Shown here piece after piece: positions 7,809 to 18,387 of a DNA stretch of 28,694 nt. The DNA is from Methylobacteriaceae bacterium (GTDB lineage: Bacteria; Pseudomonadota; Alphaproteobacteria; Rhizobiales; Beijerinckiaceae). Under the pieces are notes generated by a model, which worked only from the letters and a program-made list of their open reading frames with translations, did no database searches and was not told where the DNA came from. A program made the position numbers and the translations under genes. Positions within the stretch are counted from its first letter, which is position 1. Each line of letters begins with the position of its first letter. Where the stretch lies: assembly GCA_031272615.1 (NCBI GenBank), contig JAISTL010000242.1, forward strand, positions 1 to 28,694. Reading direction: 5' to 3'.

Positions 7809-9662
7809 CTATTGTAATGGATGCATGGATGGGTGCGCTGCCTCCAGGGCAACGAAATGGCTGGGCGAATGTTCCCGCAGAGCCAGGATCACCGGTTCGT
7901 CGCCGATCCGGCGAAGGGGGGACGGAATGTCGCCGTCAAGCGCCTTGCGCTCGGGGCGGCGCGTCGGATCGGGCACGGGCACCGCCGACATCAGTTTCCG
8001 GGTGTAGGAATGGCCGGGATTCTCGAACACGTCGCGGCGGGAGCCGAACTCGACGATCTGCCCGAGATAGAGCACGGCGACGCGGTGGCTCATCTTCTCC
8101 ACCACCGCCATATCGTGGGAAATGAACAGATAGGCCAGGTTCTGGCTTTCCTGCAGTTCCATGAACAGGTTGATGATCTGCGCCTGAATGGACACGTCCA
8201 GCGCCGACAGCGCCTCGTCGGCGATGATGAGCTTCGGGTCCGACGCCAGCGCCCGGGCGATGCAGACACGCTGGCGCTGCCCGCCGGAGAATTCGTGCGG
8301 ATAGCGGCCGGCGGCGGAGGACGGCAGACCGACCCGCTCCAGCAATTCGTCGACCCGGCGCGCCACGGCGGCGCGGCCTTCCAGCAGCCGGTGGGTGCGG
8401 ATCGGCTCGGAGATGGAGAATCCGACGGTGCAGCGCGGATCCAGCGAGGCGTACGGGTCCTGGAAGATATACTGCACCTGGCGGCGGAATCGCCGGCGCT
8501 CGATGGCGTTCATGGCCGAAAACGGTTGCCCCTCGAACAGAATCTCACCGCTGTTGGCCTCCTGCAGCATCTGGATGGTGCGGCCGATGGTGGATTTGCC
8601 CGAGCCCGATTCCCCGACCAGCGCCAGCGTCTCGCCGGGATAAATGTCGAAACTCACGTGCTCCACCGCGTGAATCCGGTGGGTCACGGTGCCGAACAGC
8701 CCCTTCTTGACGTCAAACCGCGTCACCATGTCCCGCACCGAGAGAATCGGCTGTTCACCGTAGCGGGCGGTGTTCTGGATATGCTCGCTCCCCTCGATGC
8801 GCGGCGTATCGCCGTCCATCACCATCAGCGGCGTGCGTTTCGGGTAGGCCTCGCCGGTCATTTCGCCGAGTTTCGGCACCGCAGAGAGCAGGGTGCGGGT
8901 ATAGGGGTGAACCGGCGCGGCAAACACCTGCTGCACCGGGCCTTCCTCGACCTTGCGTCCGCGCCGCATCACCACCACGTCATCGGCGATTTCGGCGACA
9001 ACGCCCATATCGTGGGTGATGAACATCACCGCCATGCCCAACTGGTGTTGTAAATCCTTGATGATGGTCAAAATCTGCGCCTGGATGGTGACATCGAGCG
9101 CCGTTGTCGGTTCGTCGGCGATGAGTAGGGCCGGTTTGCAGGCCAGCGCCATGGCGATCATCACCCGCTGGCGCTGTCCGCCCGAAAGCTCGTGGGGGTA
9201 GCGGCGCGCCAGCCGTTCAGCGTCGGGCAGGCGCACCATCGACAAAAGCCGCCGCACTTCGACGAGCGCCTGAGGCTTGTCCATGCCCTCGTGCAGAATC
9301 AGCGCCTCGGCAATCTGATCGCCCACCGTGAACACCGGGTTCAGCGAGGTCATGGGTTCCTGGAAAATCATGGCGATATCGTTGCCGCGGATGGTGCGCA
9401 TCCGCGCCTGGGAGGCCCCGGCCAGGTCAACGGCGCCGGAGCCGCTCCGGAACAGAATGGACCCCTGGGAGAGCCGTCCGCCGAGCATATCCACGAGTCG
9501 CATCACCGATAGCGCGGTCACCGATTTGCCCGACCCGGATTCGCCGACGATGGCCAGGGTTTTCCCCGCTGTCACCGAAAAGGATAAATCATCCACAACC
9601 GTCGACTCGCCGAACGCAACGGACAGATGGCTCACCTGCAGAAGGGGCGGGGGCGTGGACAT
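7809..9662 (-). CDS. Fused double ABC ATPase of peptide importer (YejF/GsiA type)
   Basis: This 617-residue protein carries two complete ABC domains. The first has Walker A GESGSGKS at 40-47, signature LSGGQRQRV from 159 and Walker B with Asp183-Glu184. The second has Walker A near 350, signature FSGGQRQRV near 455 and Walker [11 protein letters not shown] near 475. It is therefore DppD and DppF in one chain, as in YejF and GsiA, and powers the two permeases from the cytoplasm. The ATG at 9662 is chosen over an in-frame start at 9776 because AGGGGG precedes it by eight bases and homology begins there. It is the first gene of the operon, 13 bases before the binding-protein gene and divergent from the 5-oxoprolinase gene. 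Confidence 0.95.
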   Translation of the reverse strand: MSTPPPLLQVSHLSVAFGESTVVDDLSFSVTAGKTLAIVGESGSGKSVTALSVMRLVDMLGGRLSQGSILFRSGSGAVDLAGASQARMRTIRGNDIAMIFQEPMTSLNPVFTVGDQIAEALILHEGMDKPQALVEVRRLLSMVRLPDAERLARRYPHELSGGQRQRVMIAMALACKPALLIADEPTTALDVTIQAQILTIIKDLQHQLGMAVMFITHDMGVVAEIADDVVVMRRGRKVEEGPVQQVFAAPVHPYTRTLLSAVPKLGEMTGEAYPKRTPLMVMDGDTPRIEGSEHIQNTARYGEQPILSVRDMVTRFDVKKGLFGTVTHRIHAVEHVSFDIYPGETLALVGESGSGKSTIGRTIQMLQEANSGEILFEGQPFSAMNAIERRRFRRQVQYIFQDPYASLDPRCTVGFSISEPIRTHRLLEGRAAVARRVDELLERVGLPSSAAGRYPHEFSGGQRQRVCIARALASDPKLIIADEALSALDVSIQAQIINLFMELQESQNLAYLFISHDMAVVEKMSHRVAVLYLGQIVEFGSRRDVFENPGHSYTRKLMSAVPVPDPTRRPERKALDGDIPSPLRRIGDEPVILALREHSPSHFVALEAAHPSMHPLQ

Positions 9663-9871
9663 GGCGGGCCCCCTAGAGCGCGGCAACGAGCTGCGCCGGG
9701 GCACAGGTTTCAGGACGGGACACCCGATTTGCCATTTAATCTCCCGAAAAAACCGTATAAAACGCCGAGTCATCACTTCAAGGACGGATTGTCAATAACA
9801 CAAAAGGCGTATTCAGCCCGTCGGGAACATGGGCTAAACCCCACCGACCCAAGCCAGACAAGGGGGAAACC
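9663..9871. promoter_or_regulatory. Divergent control region between importer operon and 5-oxoprolinase
   Basis: This 209-base AT-richer gap must hold both promoters. For the minus strand, TTGAAG (reverse complement of 9776-9781) and TATACG (9754-9759) are 16 bases apart and would give a leader of about 85 bases. For the plus strand, TTGTCA (9789-9794) and TATTCA (9810-9815) are 15 apart, a weaker fit. A short inverted repeat AGCCC/GGGCT surrounds 9815-9835. A shared regulator would bind here, but no operator can be named. Confidence 0.4.
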
Positions 9872-12800
9872 ATGGGCTCAGAACAGTGCGGGCGTTGGGA
9901 TTTCTGGATTGATCGCGGCGGCACCTTCACGGACATCATCGGCCGCAGCCCGGACGGCCGCCTGCACGCCCGCAAGGTGCTGTCGGAAAACCCGACGGCC
10001 TACTCCGACGCGGCGGTGCACGGCATCCGCCTGCTGCTGGGGTTGACGGCGGGCGAACCGGTTCCGGCGAACGTCATCGGTGATGTGCGCATGGGCACGA
10101 CGGTCGCCACCAACGCCCTGCTGGAGCGCAAGGGCGAACCCCTGGCGCTGGTGGCCACCAGAGGCTTCCGTGACGCCCTGAGAATCGGTTATCAGGAGCG
10201 CAAGGACATTTTCGCCCGGGAAATCATCAAGCCCGAGGCGCTCTACTCCACAGTCGTTGAAATCAACGAACGTATTCTCGCTGACGGCTCCGTTGAAACG
10301 CCGCTTGACCCGGAAGAGACCCGGGCGGCGCTGGAAGCCCTGAAGCGGGAAGGGTTCCGCTCCATCGCCATTGTCTTCATGCACGCCTATGCCTTTCCGC
10401 AGCATGAGCGCGAGGCGGCGCGCATCGCCCGTGAGCTCGGTTTCGAACAGGTGTCGGTCAGTCACGAGGTGTCGCCCCTCATCAAATATGTCGGGCGCGG
10501 TGACACCACCGTCATCGACGCCTATCTGTCGCCGGTGCTGCGCCGTTATGTGGCGCGGGTCTCGGAAGAGCTCGACGTCGGGCGCACCGGCGCCCGGTTG
10601 CTCTTCATGATGTCGTCGGGCGGGTTGACGGCGGCGGATCTGTTTCAGGGGAAAGACGCCATTCTCTCGGGGCCCGCCGGCGGCGTTGTCGGCATGGCGC
10701 GCACCGGCGCCGCCGCCGGGTTTCCTGAGGTCATCGGCTTTGACATGGGCGGCACCTCCACCGATGTCGCCCATTATGACGGCGAATTCGAGCGCACCTT
10801 TGAAACCGAGGTGGCCGGCGTGCGGGTTCGCGCGCCGATGATGCGCATCCACACCGTGGCCGCCGGCGGCGGGTCGGTGCTGCACTTCGACGGCGAGCGG
10901 TTCCGCGTCGGCCCCGACTCCGCCGGCGCCTTTCCCGGCCCGGCCTGCTACCGCAACGGCGGTCCGCTGGCGGTGACCGACGCCAATGTCATGGTCGGCA
11001 AGCTGATGCCCGGTTATTTCCCGGCCATTTTCGGCCCCGGCCAGAACGAGCCGCTGGATGCCGGTGTCGTCCGCCGCAAATTCACCGAACTGGCGGAGCG
11101 CATCGGCGACGGGCGTTCCCCCGAGGAGGTCGCCGACGGGTTCATCCGCATTGCCGTTGCCAACATGGTGGAGGCCATCAAGAAAATCTCGGTGCAGCGC
11201 GGTTATGACATCACCCGCTACGCTCTCAACTGTTTTGGCGGCGCCGGCGGTCAGCACGCCTGCCTGGTGGCCGACGCGCTCGGCATGACGGACATTCTCA
11301 TCCATCCGCTGTCGGGGCTGCTGTCGGCCTACGGCATGGGGCTGGCGGAAATCCGCGCCGTGCGGCAGAAAACCGTCAATGTCGATCTCGATGACTCCGC
11401 CCCCACCGCTGTCGCCGCGACCGCCCGCGTCCTGGAAGACGCCTGCCGGGCGGAACTCGACGCGCAGGGGGTGGCGGGTGAGGCGGCGACGGTTTCGGTG
11501 CGCGCCCATATCCGCTATGCCGGAACCGACTCGGCGCTGGTCGTCGACACCCTCTACCCGGCCCCCGATACGGCGGCGCGCCTGGCAGAACAGTTTTCGG
11601 CGCTGCACAAAAAACGCTTCGGCTTCATCAACGAAGGCAAGGCGCTGGTGGTCGATGCCGTCGAGGTGGAAGCGACCGGCGGCGGCGCGGTGGAGAGCGA
11701 ACCCGACGGAGTGCTGTCTCCCACCGGGGAAGCGGCAGCGGCGGCCCGCACCCGGTTCTTTTCCGAAGGCGCGGAACACGACGCGGCGGTGGTGCTGCGA
11801 AGCGCCGTCAAGCGCGGCGAATACGTCACCGGCCCGGCGGTCATCATCGAGCCCAATCAGACCATTGTGGTGGAAGACGGTTGGCGCGCCGTTGTCACGG
11901 CAAAGGACCACGTGGTGTTGAGCCGCATCCGCGAGCGCCGGCACGAGGCGGCGGTCGGCACCGATGTCGACCCGGTGATGCTCGAGATTTTCAACAACCT
12001 GTTCATGTCCATCGCCGAGCAGATGGGCGTCACCCTGCAGAACACCGCCTATTCCGTCAACATCAAGGAGCGGCTGGATTTCTCCTGCGCCGTGTTTGAC
12101 GCCGGCGGCGCGCTGGTCGCCAACGCTCCGCACATGCCGGTGCATCTCGGCTCCATGGACGCCTCGGTGGCGACGGTGCTGCGCGACAACCCGGAGATCC
12201 GCCCCGGCGATGTGTTCCTGCTCAATGCCCCGTATAACGGCGGCACCCACCTGCCGGACCTCACGGTGTGTACGCCGGTGTTCGACCGCGAGGGCAAGCG
12301 CATCCGCTTCTGGGTGGCGAGCCGCGGCCATCATGTGGATGTGGGCGGCATCGCCCCCGGCTCCATGTCGCCGCTTGCCGTCAACATTGACGAGGAGGGC
12401 GTCTACATCGACAACTTCAAGCTCATGGAGCGCGGGCATTTCCGCGAGGCGGAGCTCACGGCGCTGCTCACCGGCGCCCGCTGGCCCGCCCGTAACCCGC
12501 TGCAGAACATCAATGACCTCAAGGCGCAGGTGGCGGCCAACGAAAAGGGCGTCGCCGAGGTCAACAAAATGATTGCCCATTTCGGCGAGGATGTGGTCAA
12601 CGCCTATATGACCCATGTGCAGGACAACGCCGCCGAGAACGTGCGCCGGGTGCTGGACCGCCTGGCCGACGGCGCCTATGATTATGAGATGGACCAGGGT
12701 TGCCGCATTGTGGCGCGCATCGGCGTCGACAAGGTGAAGCGCGAGGCGACGGTGGATTTCACCGGCACCTCGCCCCAGCGGGCCGACAATTTCAACGCCC

Positions 12801-13507
12801 CCGGCCCGGTGACCCGCGCCGCGGTGCTCTATGTCTTCCGCCTGCTGGTTGAAGACAACATCCCGATGAACGCCGGTTGTCTGCGTCCGGTGCGCATCGT
12901 CATTCCCGAGGGCTCCATGCTGGCGCCGGAATACCCGGCGGCGGTGGTGGCCGGCAATGTCGAGGTGAGCCAGGCGGTGACCAACTGCCTGTTCGGCGCG
13001 GTCAAGGCGCTGTCGGCGGCCCAGGGCACCATGAACAACCTGACCTTCGGCGACGATGCCTGCCAGTATTACGAGACCGTCTGTTCCGGCGCGCCGGCCG
13101 GGCCCGGGTTCAACGGCGCCGACGCCGTGCACACCCACATGACCAATTCGCGCCTCACCGACCCGGAGATTCTCGAACTGCGCTTCCCGGTGGTGCTGGA
13201 GGATTTCCACATCCGACCCCATTCGGGCGGCCGCGGCCGGTGGCACGGCGGCAACGGCGTCGAGCGCACCATCCGCGCCCTGCGGCGTCTGGAGTTCGCC
13301 ATACTCTCCGGCCATCGCCGCGTGCCGCCCTTCGGCATGGCGGGGGGCGAGGCCGGTGAAACCGGGCGCAACGCAGTGCGGCGCGCCGACGGCACGATAG
13401 AGGAGCTTTCCGGCTGCGCCCAGACGGTGCTGCAACCCGGCGAAGCCTTCATCCTGCGCACGCCGACGCCCGGCGGATACGGTGACGGAGGGACGCAGAA
13501 GACCTGA
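9872..13507 (+). CDS. ATP-dependent 5-oxoprolinase, fused HyuA-HyuB form
   Basis: This 1211-residue cytoplasmic enzyme converts 5-oxoproline (pyroglutamate) to glutamate using ATP. The N-terminal hydantoinase A half has an ATP-site motif DRGGTFTD at 14-21, SGPAGGVVG near 265 and MGGTSTDV near 292, followed by TVAAGGGS. The hydantoinase B half begins near 706 ([19 protein letters not shown]) and ends with [11 protein letters not shown]. Fusion of the two halves and the total length match eukaryote-like OPLAH-type 5-oxoprolinases, whereas N-methylhydantoinases are usually two proteins. AGGGGGA lies a few bases before the ATG. It is divergent from the peptide importer operon, which suggests that pyroglutamyl products of imported peptides are its source. 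A related hydantoin substrate remains possible. Confidence 0.9.
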   Translation: MGSEQCGRWDFWIDRGGTFTDIIGRSPDGRLHARKVLSENPTAYSDAAVHGIRLLLGLTAGEPVPANVIGDVRMGTTVATNALLERKGEPLALVATRGFRDALRIGYQERKDIFAREIIKPEALYSTVVEINERILADGSVETPLDPEETRAALEALKREGFRSIAIVFMHAYAFPQHEREAARIARELGFEQVSVSHEVSPLIKYVGRGDTTVIDAYLSPVLRRYVARVSEELDVGRTGARLLFMMSSGGLTAADLFQGKDAILSGPAGGVVGMARTGAAAGFPEVIGFDMGGTSTDVAHYDGEFERTFETEVAGVRVRAPMMRIHTVAAGGGSVLHFDGERFRVGPDSAGAFPGPACYRNGGPLAVTDANVMVGKLMPGYFPAIFGPGQNEPLDAGVVRRKFTELAERIGDGRSPEEVADGFIRIAVANMVEAIKKISVQRGYDITRYALNCFGGAGGQHACLVADALGMTDILIHPLSGLLSAYGMGLAEIRAVRQKTVNVDLDDSAPTAVAATARVLEDACRAELDAQGVAGEAATVSVRAHIRYAGTDSALVVDTLYPAPDTAARLAEQFSALHKKRFGFINEGKALVVDAVEVEATGGGAVESEPDGVLSPTGEAAAAARTRFFSEGAEHDAAVVLRSAVKRGEYVTGPAVIIEPNQTIVVEDGWRAVVTAKDHVVLSRIRERRHEAAVGTDVDPVMLEIFNNLFMSIAEQMGVTLQNTAYSVNIKERLDFSCAVFDAGGALVANAPHMPVHLGSMDASVATVLRDNPEIRPGDVFLLNAPYNGGTHLPDLTVCTPVFDREGKRIRFWVASRGHHVDVGGIAPGSMSPLAVNIDEEGVYIDNFKLMERGHFREAELTALLTGARWPARNPLQNINDLKAQVAANEKGVAEVNKMIAHFGEDVVNAYMTHVQDNAAENVRRVLDRLADGAYDYEMDQGCRIVARIGVDKVKREATVDFTGTSPQRADNFNAPGPVTRAAVLYVFRLLVEDNIPMNAGCLRPVRIVIPEGSMLAPEYPAAVVAGNVEVSQAVTNCLFGAVKALSAAQGTMNNLTFGDDACQYYETVCSGAPAGPGFNGADAVHTHMTNSRLTDPEILELRFPVVLEDFHIRPHSGGRGRWHGGNGVERTIRALRRLEFAILSGHRRVPPFGMAGGEAGETGRNAVRRADGTIEELSGCAQTVLQPGEAFILRTPTPGGYGDGGTQKT

Positions 13508-13537
13508 CGACACGGTGGAACGCAAGGAGAGAAGAAC

Positions 13538-14419
13538 ATGCAACTCACGGAACGGGGGCCCGCCAAGGTCAATCTCAGTCTGCATGTCGTCGGCCGCCGC
13601 GCCGACGGGTTTCACTTGCTGGAAAGCCTTGTCGCGTTTGCCGACCCGGGTTCCGCTGCCGCCGACGGTTTGAGCCTCGAGCCTGGAGCGGGTTATTCCC
13701 TTGCGGTTGAGGGCGAACGCGGCGGTGACCTGGGCGACCCGGCGGACAATCTGGTCACCCGGGCGGTGCAACGCTTCGCGCTTGCATTTCCCGGTTGTCG
13801 CACCGGCGCGTTCCGTTTGACCAAGGCTCTTCCCGTCGCCTCGGGCATCGGCGGCGGCTCGGCCGATGCCGGCGCCGCGCTGCGTCTGATGGCCCGCCTC
13901 AACGGCATCGGGCTCGATCATCCGCTGCTGGTCGACGCCGCCGCGAGCCTCGGCGGCGATGTGCCGGTGTGTCTGTTTTCCAAGGCCCGCCTGATCTCCG
14001 GCATCGGCCATAACCTCGGCCCCGTGCTCGACACGATCGGGCTTCCGGCGGTGCTGGCCAACCCCGGCGTGCCGCTGGCGACCGCCGATGTCTTCCGGGA
14101 GAGCGGCCTCAAACCCGGCGCCCGTCGCGACGAGCGCCGCCACCCGCCGCTGCCGGCGTTCCGTGATGCGGCGGCCATGGCGGCGTTCCTGCGGGAGTGC
14201 CGCAATGATCTCGAACCGGCGGCCTTCCGCCTGGCGCCTGTCGTTGCCGCCGCCCGCGACACTCTCGCCCGCATCTCCGGCTGTCTGTTCGCCCGCATGT
14301 CCGGTTCCGGCGGCACGGTGTTCGGGCTGTTCGCCAACGCCGACGCCGCCCGCGCCGCCGCGCTGGAGCTGCGAAGCGCGCATCCCGGCTGGTGGGTGCA
14401 GCCCACACTCCTCGGATAG
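13538..14419 (+). CDS. ispE: 4-diphosphocytidyl-2-C-methyl-D-erythritol kinase
   Basis: This 293-residue GHMP kinase phosphorylates CDP-methylerythritol, the fourth step of the MEP isoprenoid pathway, in the cytoplasm. The N-terminus PAKVNLSLHVVGRRADGFH holds the active-site lysine (Lys10). The ATP loop PVASGIGGGSADAGAALR lies near 98-115, the catalytic Asp is in GGDVPV near 140, and the C-terminal MSGSGGTVFGLF closes the nucleotide site. AAGGAGAGAAGAAC precedes the ATG. It starts 30 bases after the 5-oxoprolinase stop, with no terminator between, so it may be partly read through from that gene. Length and motifs are typical, so identification is secure. Confidence 0.96.
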   Translation: MQLTERGPAKVNLSLHVVGRRADGFHLLESLVAFADPGSAAADGLSLEPGAGYSLAVEGERGGDLGDPADNLVTRAVQRFALAFPGCRTGAFRLTKALPVASGIGGGSADAGAALRLMARLNGIGLDHPLLVDAAASLGGDVPVCLFSKARLISGIGHNLGPVLDTIGLPAVLANPGVPLATADVFRESGLKPGARRDERRHPPLPAFRDAAAMAAFLRECRNDLEPAAFRLAPVVAAARDTLARISGCLFARMSGSGGTVFGLFANADAARAAALELRSAHPGWWVQPTLLG

Positions 14420-14572
14420 GGTGTTTCACACCGGACTCCGGCCATACCCGCTATCGGCGAAGATCGGCAGCCGGGAAGTGTTTTGTCGTGCGGGACGATT
14501 GTCTTAAACGGGATAAACTGGTAACGTTGGGGATTGCTCCCGCGCAAGCGGAGGCCGCGAAAGGATCCTCCC

Positions 14573-15412
14573 ATGAATCGTTTCATTCTGCCTGTTATCG
14601 TGCTGCTGTGTGCCGGGACCGCGGCAGTGTGCGACGATGAATTGTCTCCCGCGCCGGCCTCCGGGTCTTTTGCGGAAACCCTGCAAGCGGCGGGGATGGG
14701 CGATCCGGCGGCCCAGACGCGGCTTGGCGCCGTGTTCCTGAAGGGCGAGGATGCGCCGCAGGATTATTCCCAGGCGCTGAAGTGGTTCCGCAAGGCGGCG
14801 GAGCAGGGCGACGCCGAGGCTCAGTGCCGCCTGGCCGAGATGTATTACAACGGGTGGGGTGTCGAAAAGAATGACGCGGAAATGATTGCCTGGCTCGGCA
14901 AGGCGGCGGCGCAGGAGCACACCGAGAGCGAATACATGCTCGGCTTCATGCACTATATCGGACGCGGGGTGGAGCAGGATGACGCCGAGGCCGCCCGATA
15001 CTTCTACAAGGCGGCGGTAAAGGGATATGCCGACGCGGAACACATGGTGGGCGTCCTCTACTACTCAGGGCGCGGGGAGGAGCAGAATTACGCCGAGGCC
15101 GCCCGCTGGTTCCGCAAGGCGGCGGACCGGGGGTTCGCCGCCGGACAACATATGCTGGGTATGCTCTACCTGCGGGGGGACGGCGTCGGGCGCGACAACG
15201 CCGAAGCCCTGCGCTGGTTCCGCAAGGCGGCGGAGCAAAACTTCGCTTCCGCCGAATACACACTGGGAACCATGTATCGTGATGGCAGGGGCGTTGAGCG
15301 CGACGCCGGCGAAGCGGCGGCCTGGTTCCGCAAGGCCGTCGCCCATGGCGCCGATTATGCCGTCTCCGAACTCGCACGGCTGGAAGAGGCGGAAAATAAG
15401 ACAATACCATGA
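14573..15412 (+). CDS. Exported Sel1-repeat protein
   Basis: This 279-residue protein has a short signal sequence (hydrophobic run FILPVIVLLCAGTAA) and then six tandem 36-residue Sel1-like repeats (about residues 43-258), each with the pattern A..LG.MY..G.GV..D..EA..WFRKAA. Sel1 repeats form alpha-solenoids for protein-protein contact, often at the envelope. The DNA repeats too: variants of TGGTTCCGCAAGGCGGCGG occur in several units. The ATG at 14573 is preferred over one at 14534 because AAGGA sits seven bases upstream and the signal peptide begins there. A cysteine follows the signal (AAVC), but the lipobox is poor, so a soluble periplasmic form is more likely. No partner is visible. Confidence 0.85.
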   Translation: MNRFILPVIVLLCAGTAAVCDDELSPAPASGSFAETLQAAGMGDPAAQTRLGAVFLKGEDAPQDYSQALKWFRKAAEQGDAEAQCRLAEMYYNGWGVEKNDAEMIAWLGKAAAQEHTESEYMLGFMHYIGRGVEQDDAEAARYFYKAAVKGYADAEHMVGVLYYSGRGEEQNYAEAARWFRKAADRGFAAGQHMLGMLYLRGDGVGRDNAEALRWFRKAAEQNFASAEYTLGTMYRDGRGVERDAGEAAAWFRKAVAHGADYAVSELARLEEAENKTIP

Positions 15413-15598
15413 CGGCTTCACAATTCGGAACGGGTGGTGGGTGTGGAATCCGTATCGGTTCGTTTCCGGCCGACGCCCCGTCATTCCTGAAAAATGAAGC
15501 AGTCCGGGCTTCACCACCACCGATAGTCAACGATAACAATCGTTCCTGCAACATCGGCACTGTTCGGCGGATATACCCCAACTGAGGCGTAAAACGCT
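15413..15598. other. Intergenic region between convergent genes with a small hairpin
   Basis: These 186 bases separate the convergent Sel1-repeat and membrane-protein genes. A perfect 6-base stem with a 4-base loop (AACGAT 15529-15534 with ATCGTT 15539-15544) is present, without a T-run. A distant pair GGTGGTG/CACCACC also lies within it. No gene is evident; a role in ending transcription is possible but not shown. Confidence 0.4.
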
Positions 15599-17044
15599 TC
15601 AACCCCCGAAAGCGGGGGATTTCAAGCGATAGACGATGATTTGACCCTGCGGGCGCTCAAGACGGGTTGCTTCTTCGTAGTCCGCAAGCGCCCGCGTCGC
15701 GTCGGCCTGGTTCAGCACCAACGTGACAAATTGCGGATGGTTTTCCAGCAAAATCAAATCCGGCCGGTTCTCCAGAATATCCGCCGCCGTGTCGCCGATT
15801 TGCTGCAGGGTCAGGCGGACCTGGGGAGCGTCGAGCGTCCCTCTGGCGATTTCATCCACCTGCTGCGGCGTCATCGCCTGGGCCGCCCAGGAGTGGGAAT
15901 AGCGTCCGACCCAGTGACCGCCGGCGCCGCGCACATCGGGGAAGCCGGTGTCGGGTGACGTGCACAGGCACAGCATGTCGGGTTGGGGTTTCAGGGCGGA
16001 AAGCGTCGCGATTTCACCGGGATATGTTACCAGCAAATCGAGCCCCACCCCGAGAATCGGGATGAGCGAGAACAGGAGTCCCAGGTACAGAAAAGCACCG
16101 ACGGCCGCGAGTCTGGTGACGATCCACATCGGTTTTGCCGGTGAAAAGCCGGAGCAGACCGCCAGAAACAGGCAGGCGGTTGCCGGATAGAGCTGATAGG
16201 AGTATCCGCGACCCTGGGCGAGAAACGCGGCGTAAAATCCGCAACCGGCCAGAAGAAACACGGTTTGTACCGGGTTCGCGCCGTAATGGAGCCGCAGCGC
16301 GACAACAACGGCCAGCAGAACCGGCACATAGACGCCGTCATAAAACGCGCCTCCCGGCCCGAGCAGAAGCTCGGCAAAAGGCTTGCGCAGCAAGGCATAG
16401 CCTTCGACGGTGAGGGGAAGTACGGTGGAGGTGTAATAGGAAAAGAGGGTGAGCAAAAGGGCGGCGTAGGCGAGGACGATGAGGGCGGCGACCGCGTGTT
16501 CCACATTGAAAAAACCGGAGAACCGGCGGCGACGCAAACAGGTGGCAACGGTGATGAACGCGGGAACCAACACAAAATGCGGCTTGACGCAAAGCGCCAG
16601 ACCGAGGCCGAGGCCCGCCGCGAGTTTTTGCGGGAACGCCGGGCGCCCGTCTTCTGTGTTGACGGCCGCCAAACCGAGATACGGCAAGGTCAGCAGCAGA
16701 ACGACATGTTCCTTCTGAGCGAAGTGCCCGAAGGGAAAAACGTCGGTGAAAAACGCCAGTCCGAAAAAAAAGGCGGGGAACGCTTTGGGGGACAGCACCG
16801 CGCGGCGGCGGAACAGATGAGACAGGAAAAGCCAGGAAAGCGCGGCGAGATCCAGAACATAAATTACCGTCGCGGTTTCGGAGGTGATGTCCGTCAGTTT
16901 TGCGAAAAGAACCGCGGGGATGTACAGCAGAGCCGAGGCCGGCGGATTGGATTCCATTATGTCCAGGCCGTACGTCTTTCCGGAAAGGAGTTGTTCCGCC
17001 ACGGTCAGGAGCCAGGATGTATCCGGGTTCAGCAGGATGCTCAT
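15599..17044 (-). CDS. GT-C-like polytopic membrane protein, N-terminus apparently shortened
   Basis: This 481-residue protein has about ten hydrophobic segments and a soluble C-terminal part of about 120 residues. The opening NPDTSWLLTVAEQLLSG followed by YGLDIMESNPPAS resembles the first periplasmic loop of GT-C/ArnT-like glycosyltransferases, where an acidic residue binds the polyprenyl-phosphate sugar. In such proteins a transmembrane helix normally precedes this loop; here the ATG at 17044 comes only six residues before it. Upstream codons in the frame are antisense-like sequence inside ispG and do not encode a helix. It starts one base after the ispG stop (TAA-C-ATG), so it should be translated by coupling. 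It may be a truncated or divergent glycosyltransferase. Sugar and acceptor are unknown. Confidence 0.7.
   Translation of the reverse strand: MSILLNPDTSWLLTVAEQLLSGKTYGLDIMESNPPASALLYIPAVLFAKLTDITSETATVIYVLDLAALSWLFLSHLFRRRAVLSPKAFPAFFFGLAFFTDVFPFGHFAQKEHVVLLLTLPYLGLAAVNTEDGRPAFPQKLAAGLGLGLALCVKPHFVLVPAFITVATCLRRRRFSGFFNVEHAVAALIVLAYAALLLTLFSYYTSTVLPLTVEGYALLRKPFAELLLGPGGAFYDGVYVPVLLAVVVALRLHYGANPVQTVFLLAGCGFYAAFLAQGRGYSYQLYPATACLFLAVCSGFSPAKPMWIVTRLAAVGAFLYLGLLFSLIPILGVGLDLLVTYPGEIATLSALKPQPDMLCLCTSPDTGFPDVRGAGGHWVGRYSHSWAAQAMTPQQVDEIARGTLDAPQVRLTLQQIGDTAADILENRPDLILLENHPQFVTLVLNQADATRALADYEEATRLERPQGQIIVYRLKSPAFGG
15603..15618 (-). terminator. Possible terminator hairpin at end of ispG operon
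   Basis: A 6-base GC stem with tetraloop (CCCCCG-AAAG-CGGGGG) covers the last codons of the membrane-protein gene. On the minus strand it is followed by TTGAAGCGTTTTACGCC, which has only a short T-run and a second small dyad. This is weak as an intrinsic terminator, but nothing better is seen. Confidence 0.35.
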
Positions 17045-17045
17045 G

Positions 17046-18293
17046 TTATCCAAACCGTTTTTCGATATAATCCAACACCAGTTTTTGAAATTCCGGGGCC
17101 AGGGCCGTGCCGCGAAGGGTGGCGACCTTGCGGCCGTCAATGAACACCGGCGCTGTCGGTGTTTCTCCGGTTCCCGGCAGGGAAATGCCGATATCGGCGT
17201 GTTTGGATTCGCCCGGCCCGTTGACGATGCAGCCCATCACGGCCACCCGCATGTGCTCCACGCCGGGATAGCGCTGTTTCCACTCCGGCATGGACGCGGT
17301 GATCCAGTTCTGGACATCCCGGGCCAGTTCCTGAAACACGGTGGATGTGGTGCGCCCGCACCCCGGGCAGGCCGCAACCTCGGGCGCGAATGTGCGAAAC
17401 CCCATGGTCTGCAACAGTTCCCGCGCCGTTTTCACTTCGAGGGTCCGGTCGCCTCCGGGGGCCGGGGTCAGGGAAAACCGGATGGTATCGCCGATGCCTT
17501 CCTGCAGCAGCACGGCCAGCGCCGCCGAGGACGCGACAATGCCCTTGGAACCCATTCCGGCTTCGGTCAAGCCGAGATGCAGGGCGTATCCGGAGCGCTC
17601 CGCCAGGTCGCGGTAGACGGCGATCAAATCCTGCACCGCCGACACTTTGGCGGACAAGACAATCCGATCCGTGCCGAGGCCGAGTTTTTCCGCCAGTTCC
17701 GCGGAGCCGAGAACCGAACGGACCAGTGCTTCCCGAACGATTTCGCGGGCGCTCCACGGCTGCGCCGCCCGGCTGTTTTCATCCATCAGCCGCGCTGCCA
17801 GTTCCTGATCGAGGGAGCCCCAGTTGCCGCCGATTCGCACCGGTTTGCCGTATTTCAACGCGATCTCGATAATGGCGGCGAACTGACGATCTTTCTTGTC
17901 TTTGAAGCCGACATTGCCGGGATTGATCCGGTATTTGTCCAGCGCTTCGGCGCATTCCGGATAATCACTCAGCAGCTGGTGGCCGACATAGTGGAAATCA
18001 CCGATGAGCGCGGCGTTCACCCCCTGCTTCAAAATGGCCTCCTTGATATGCGGCACCGCCGCCGCGGCCTCGGGGCGGTCCACCGTGACCCGCACCATCT
18101 CGGAGCCGGCCCGGGCGAGGGCGATGACCTGAGCGGCGGTCTTCCCGACGTCCGCGGTGTCGGTGTTGGTCATGGACTGGACAACAATGGGGGCGTCGCC
18201 GCCGACCACAACGGAACCGACACGGACGGGGCAGGTTTTGCGGCGGCGGGCAGGCTCAGCCGAACGCGGCGGTTTGGTGAAATCGCAATCCAT
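17046..18293 (-). CDS. ispG: (E)-4-hydroxy-3-methylbut-2-enyl-diphosphate synthase
   Basis: This 415-residue iron-sulfur enzyme reduces MEcPP to HMBPP, the penultimate step of the MEP pathway. The N-terminal TIM barrel begins with [20 protein letters not shown]. The [4Fe-4S] ligands Cys309 and Cys312 (CPGCGRTT), Cys355 ([10 protein letters not shown]) and Glu362 are all present. [16 protein letters not shown] is typical of alphaproteobacteria. The frame opens at 18377, but a TGTTATAAT extended -10 box at 18380-18388 would start transcription near 18373, so the ATG at 18293 with AGGATGATG upstream is preferred. It is the first gene of a two-gene unit with the GT-C-like protein, and divergent from the macro-domain gene. 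Confidence 0.95.
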   Translation of the reverse strand: MDCDFTKPPRSAEPARRRKTCPVRVGSVVVGGDAPIVVQSMTNTDTADVGKTAAQVIALARAGSEMVRVTVDRPEAAAAVPHIKEAILKQGVNAALIGDFHYVGHQLLSDYPECAEALDKYRINPGNVGFKDKKDRQFAAIIEIALKYGKPVRIGGNWGSLDQELAARLMDENSRAAQPWSAREIVREALVRSVLGSAELAEKLGLGTDRIVLSAKVSAVQDLIAVYRDLAERSGYALHLGLTEAGMGSKGIVASSAALAVLLQEGIGDTIRFSLTPAPGGDRTLEVKTARELLQTMGFRTFAPEVAACPGCGRTTSTVFQELARDVQNWITASMPEWKQRYPGVEHMRVAVMGCIVNGPGESKHADIGISLPGTGETPTAPVFIDGRKVATLRGTALAPEFQKLVLDYIEKRFG

Positions 18294-18359
18294 CGGGTCA
18301 TCATCCTGTGGGCGGTGCGGGGAAAACTCAATACCGGCGAAACCGCCGGGCATCGGGCT

Positions 18360-18387
18360 TTGACTATGACGATTCATCCATTATAAC
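18360..18387 (+). promoter_or_regulatory. Sigma70-type promoter for macro-domain gene
   Basis: TTGACT (18360-18365), a 16-base spacer and TATAAC (18382-18387) give a near-consensus promoter reading toward the macro-domain gene, with a start expected near 18394. That places the in-frame ATG at 18388 upstream of the transcript and supports the ATG at 18427. The -10 overlaps the opposing ispG -10 box. Confidence 0.55.

Noticed and set aside
5459..8125. 888-codon open frame antisense to the permease and binding-protein genes
   Set aside because: Low-complexity His/Gly/Arg sequence with no recognisable domain, opposite three firm family members.
9878..14383. 1501-codon open frame antisense to 5-oxoprolinase and ispE
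   Set aside because: Its composition (His/Gly/Arg-rich, no domain) is the mirror image of GC-rich codon bias, and it spans two well-identified genes.
14420..14432. GGTGT-TTC-ACACC hairpin after ispE as a terminator
   Set aside because: Five-base stem with a 3-base loop and no T-run; too weak to call.
14573..15412. Tandem DNA repeats as a mobile or CRISPR-like array
   Set aside because: They are the codons of Sel1 protein repeats, in frame at 108-base period and diverged.
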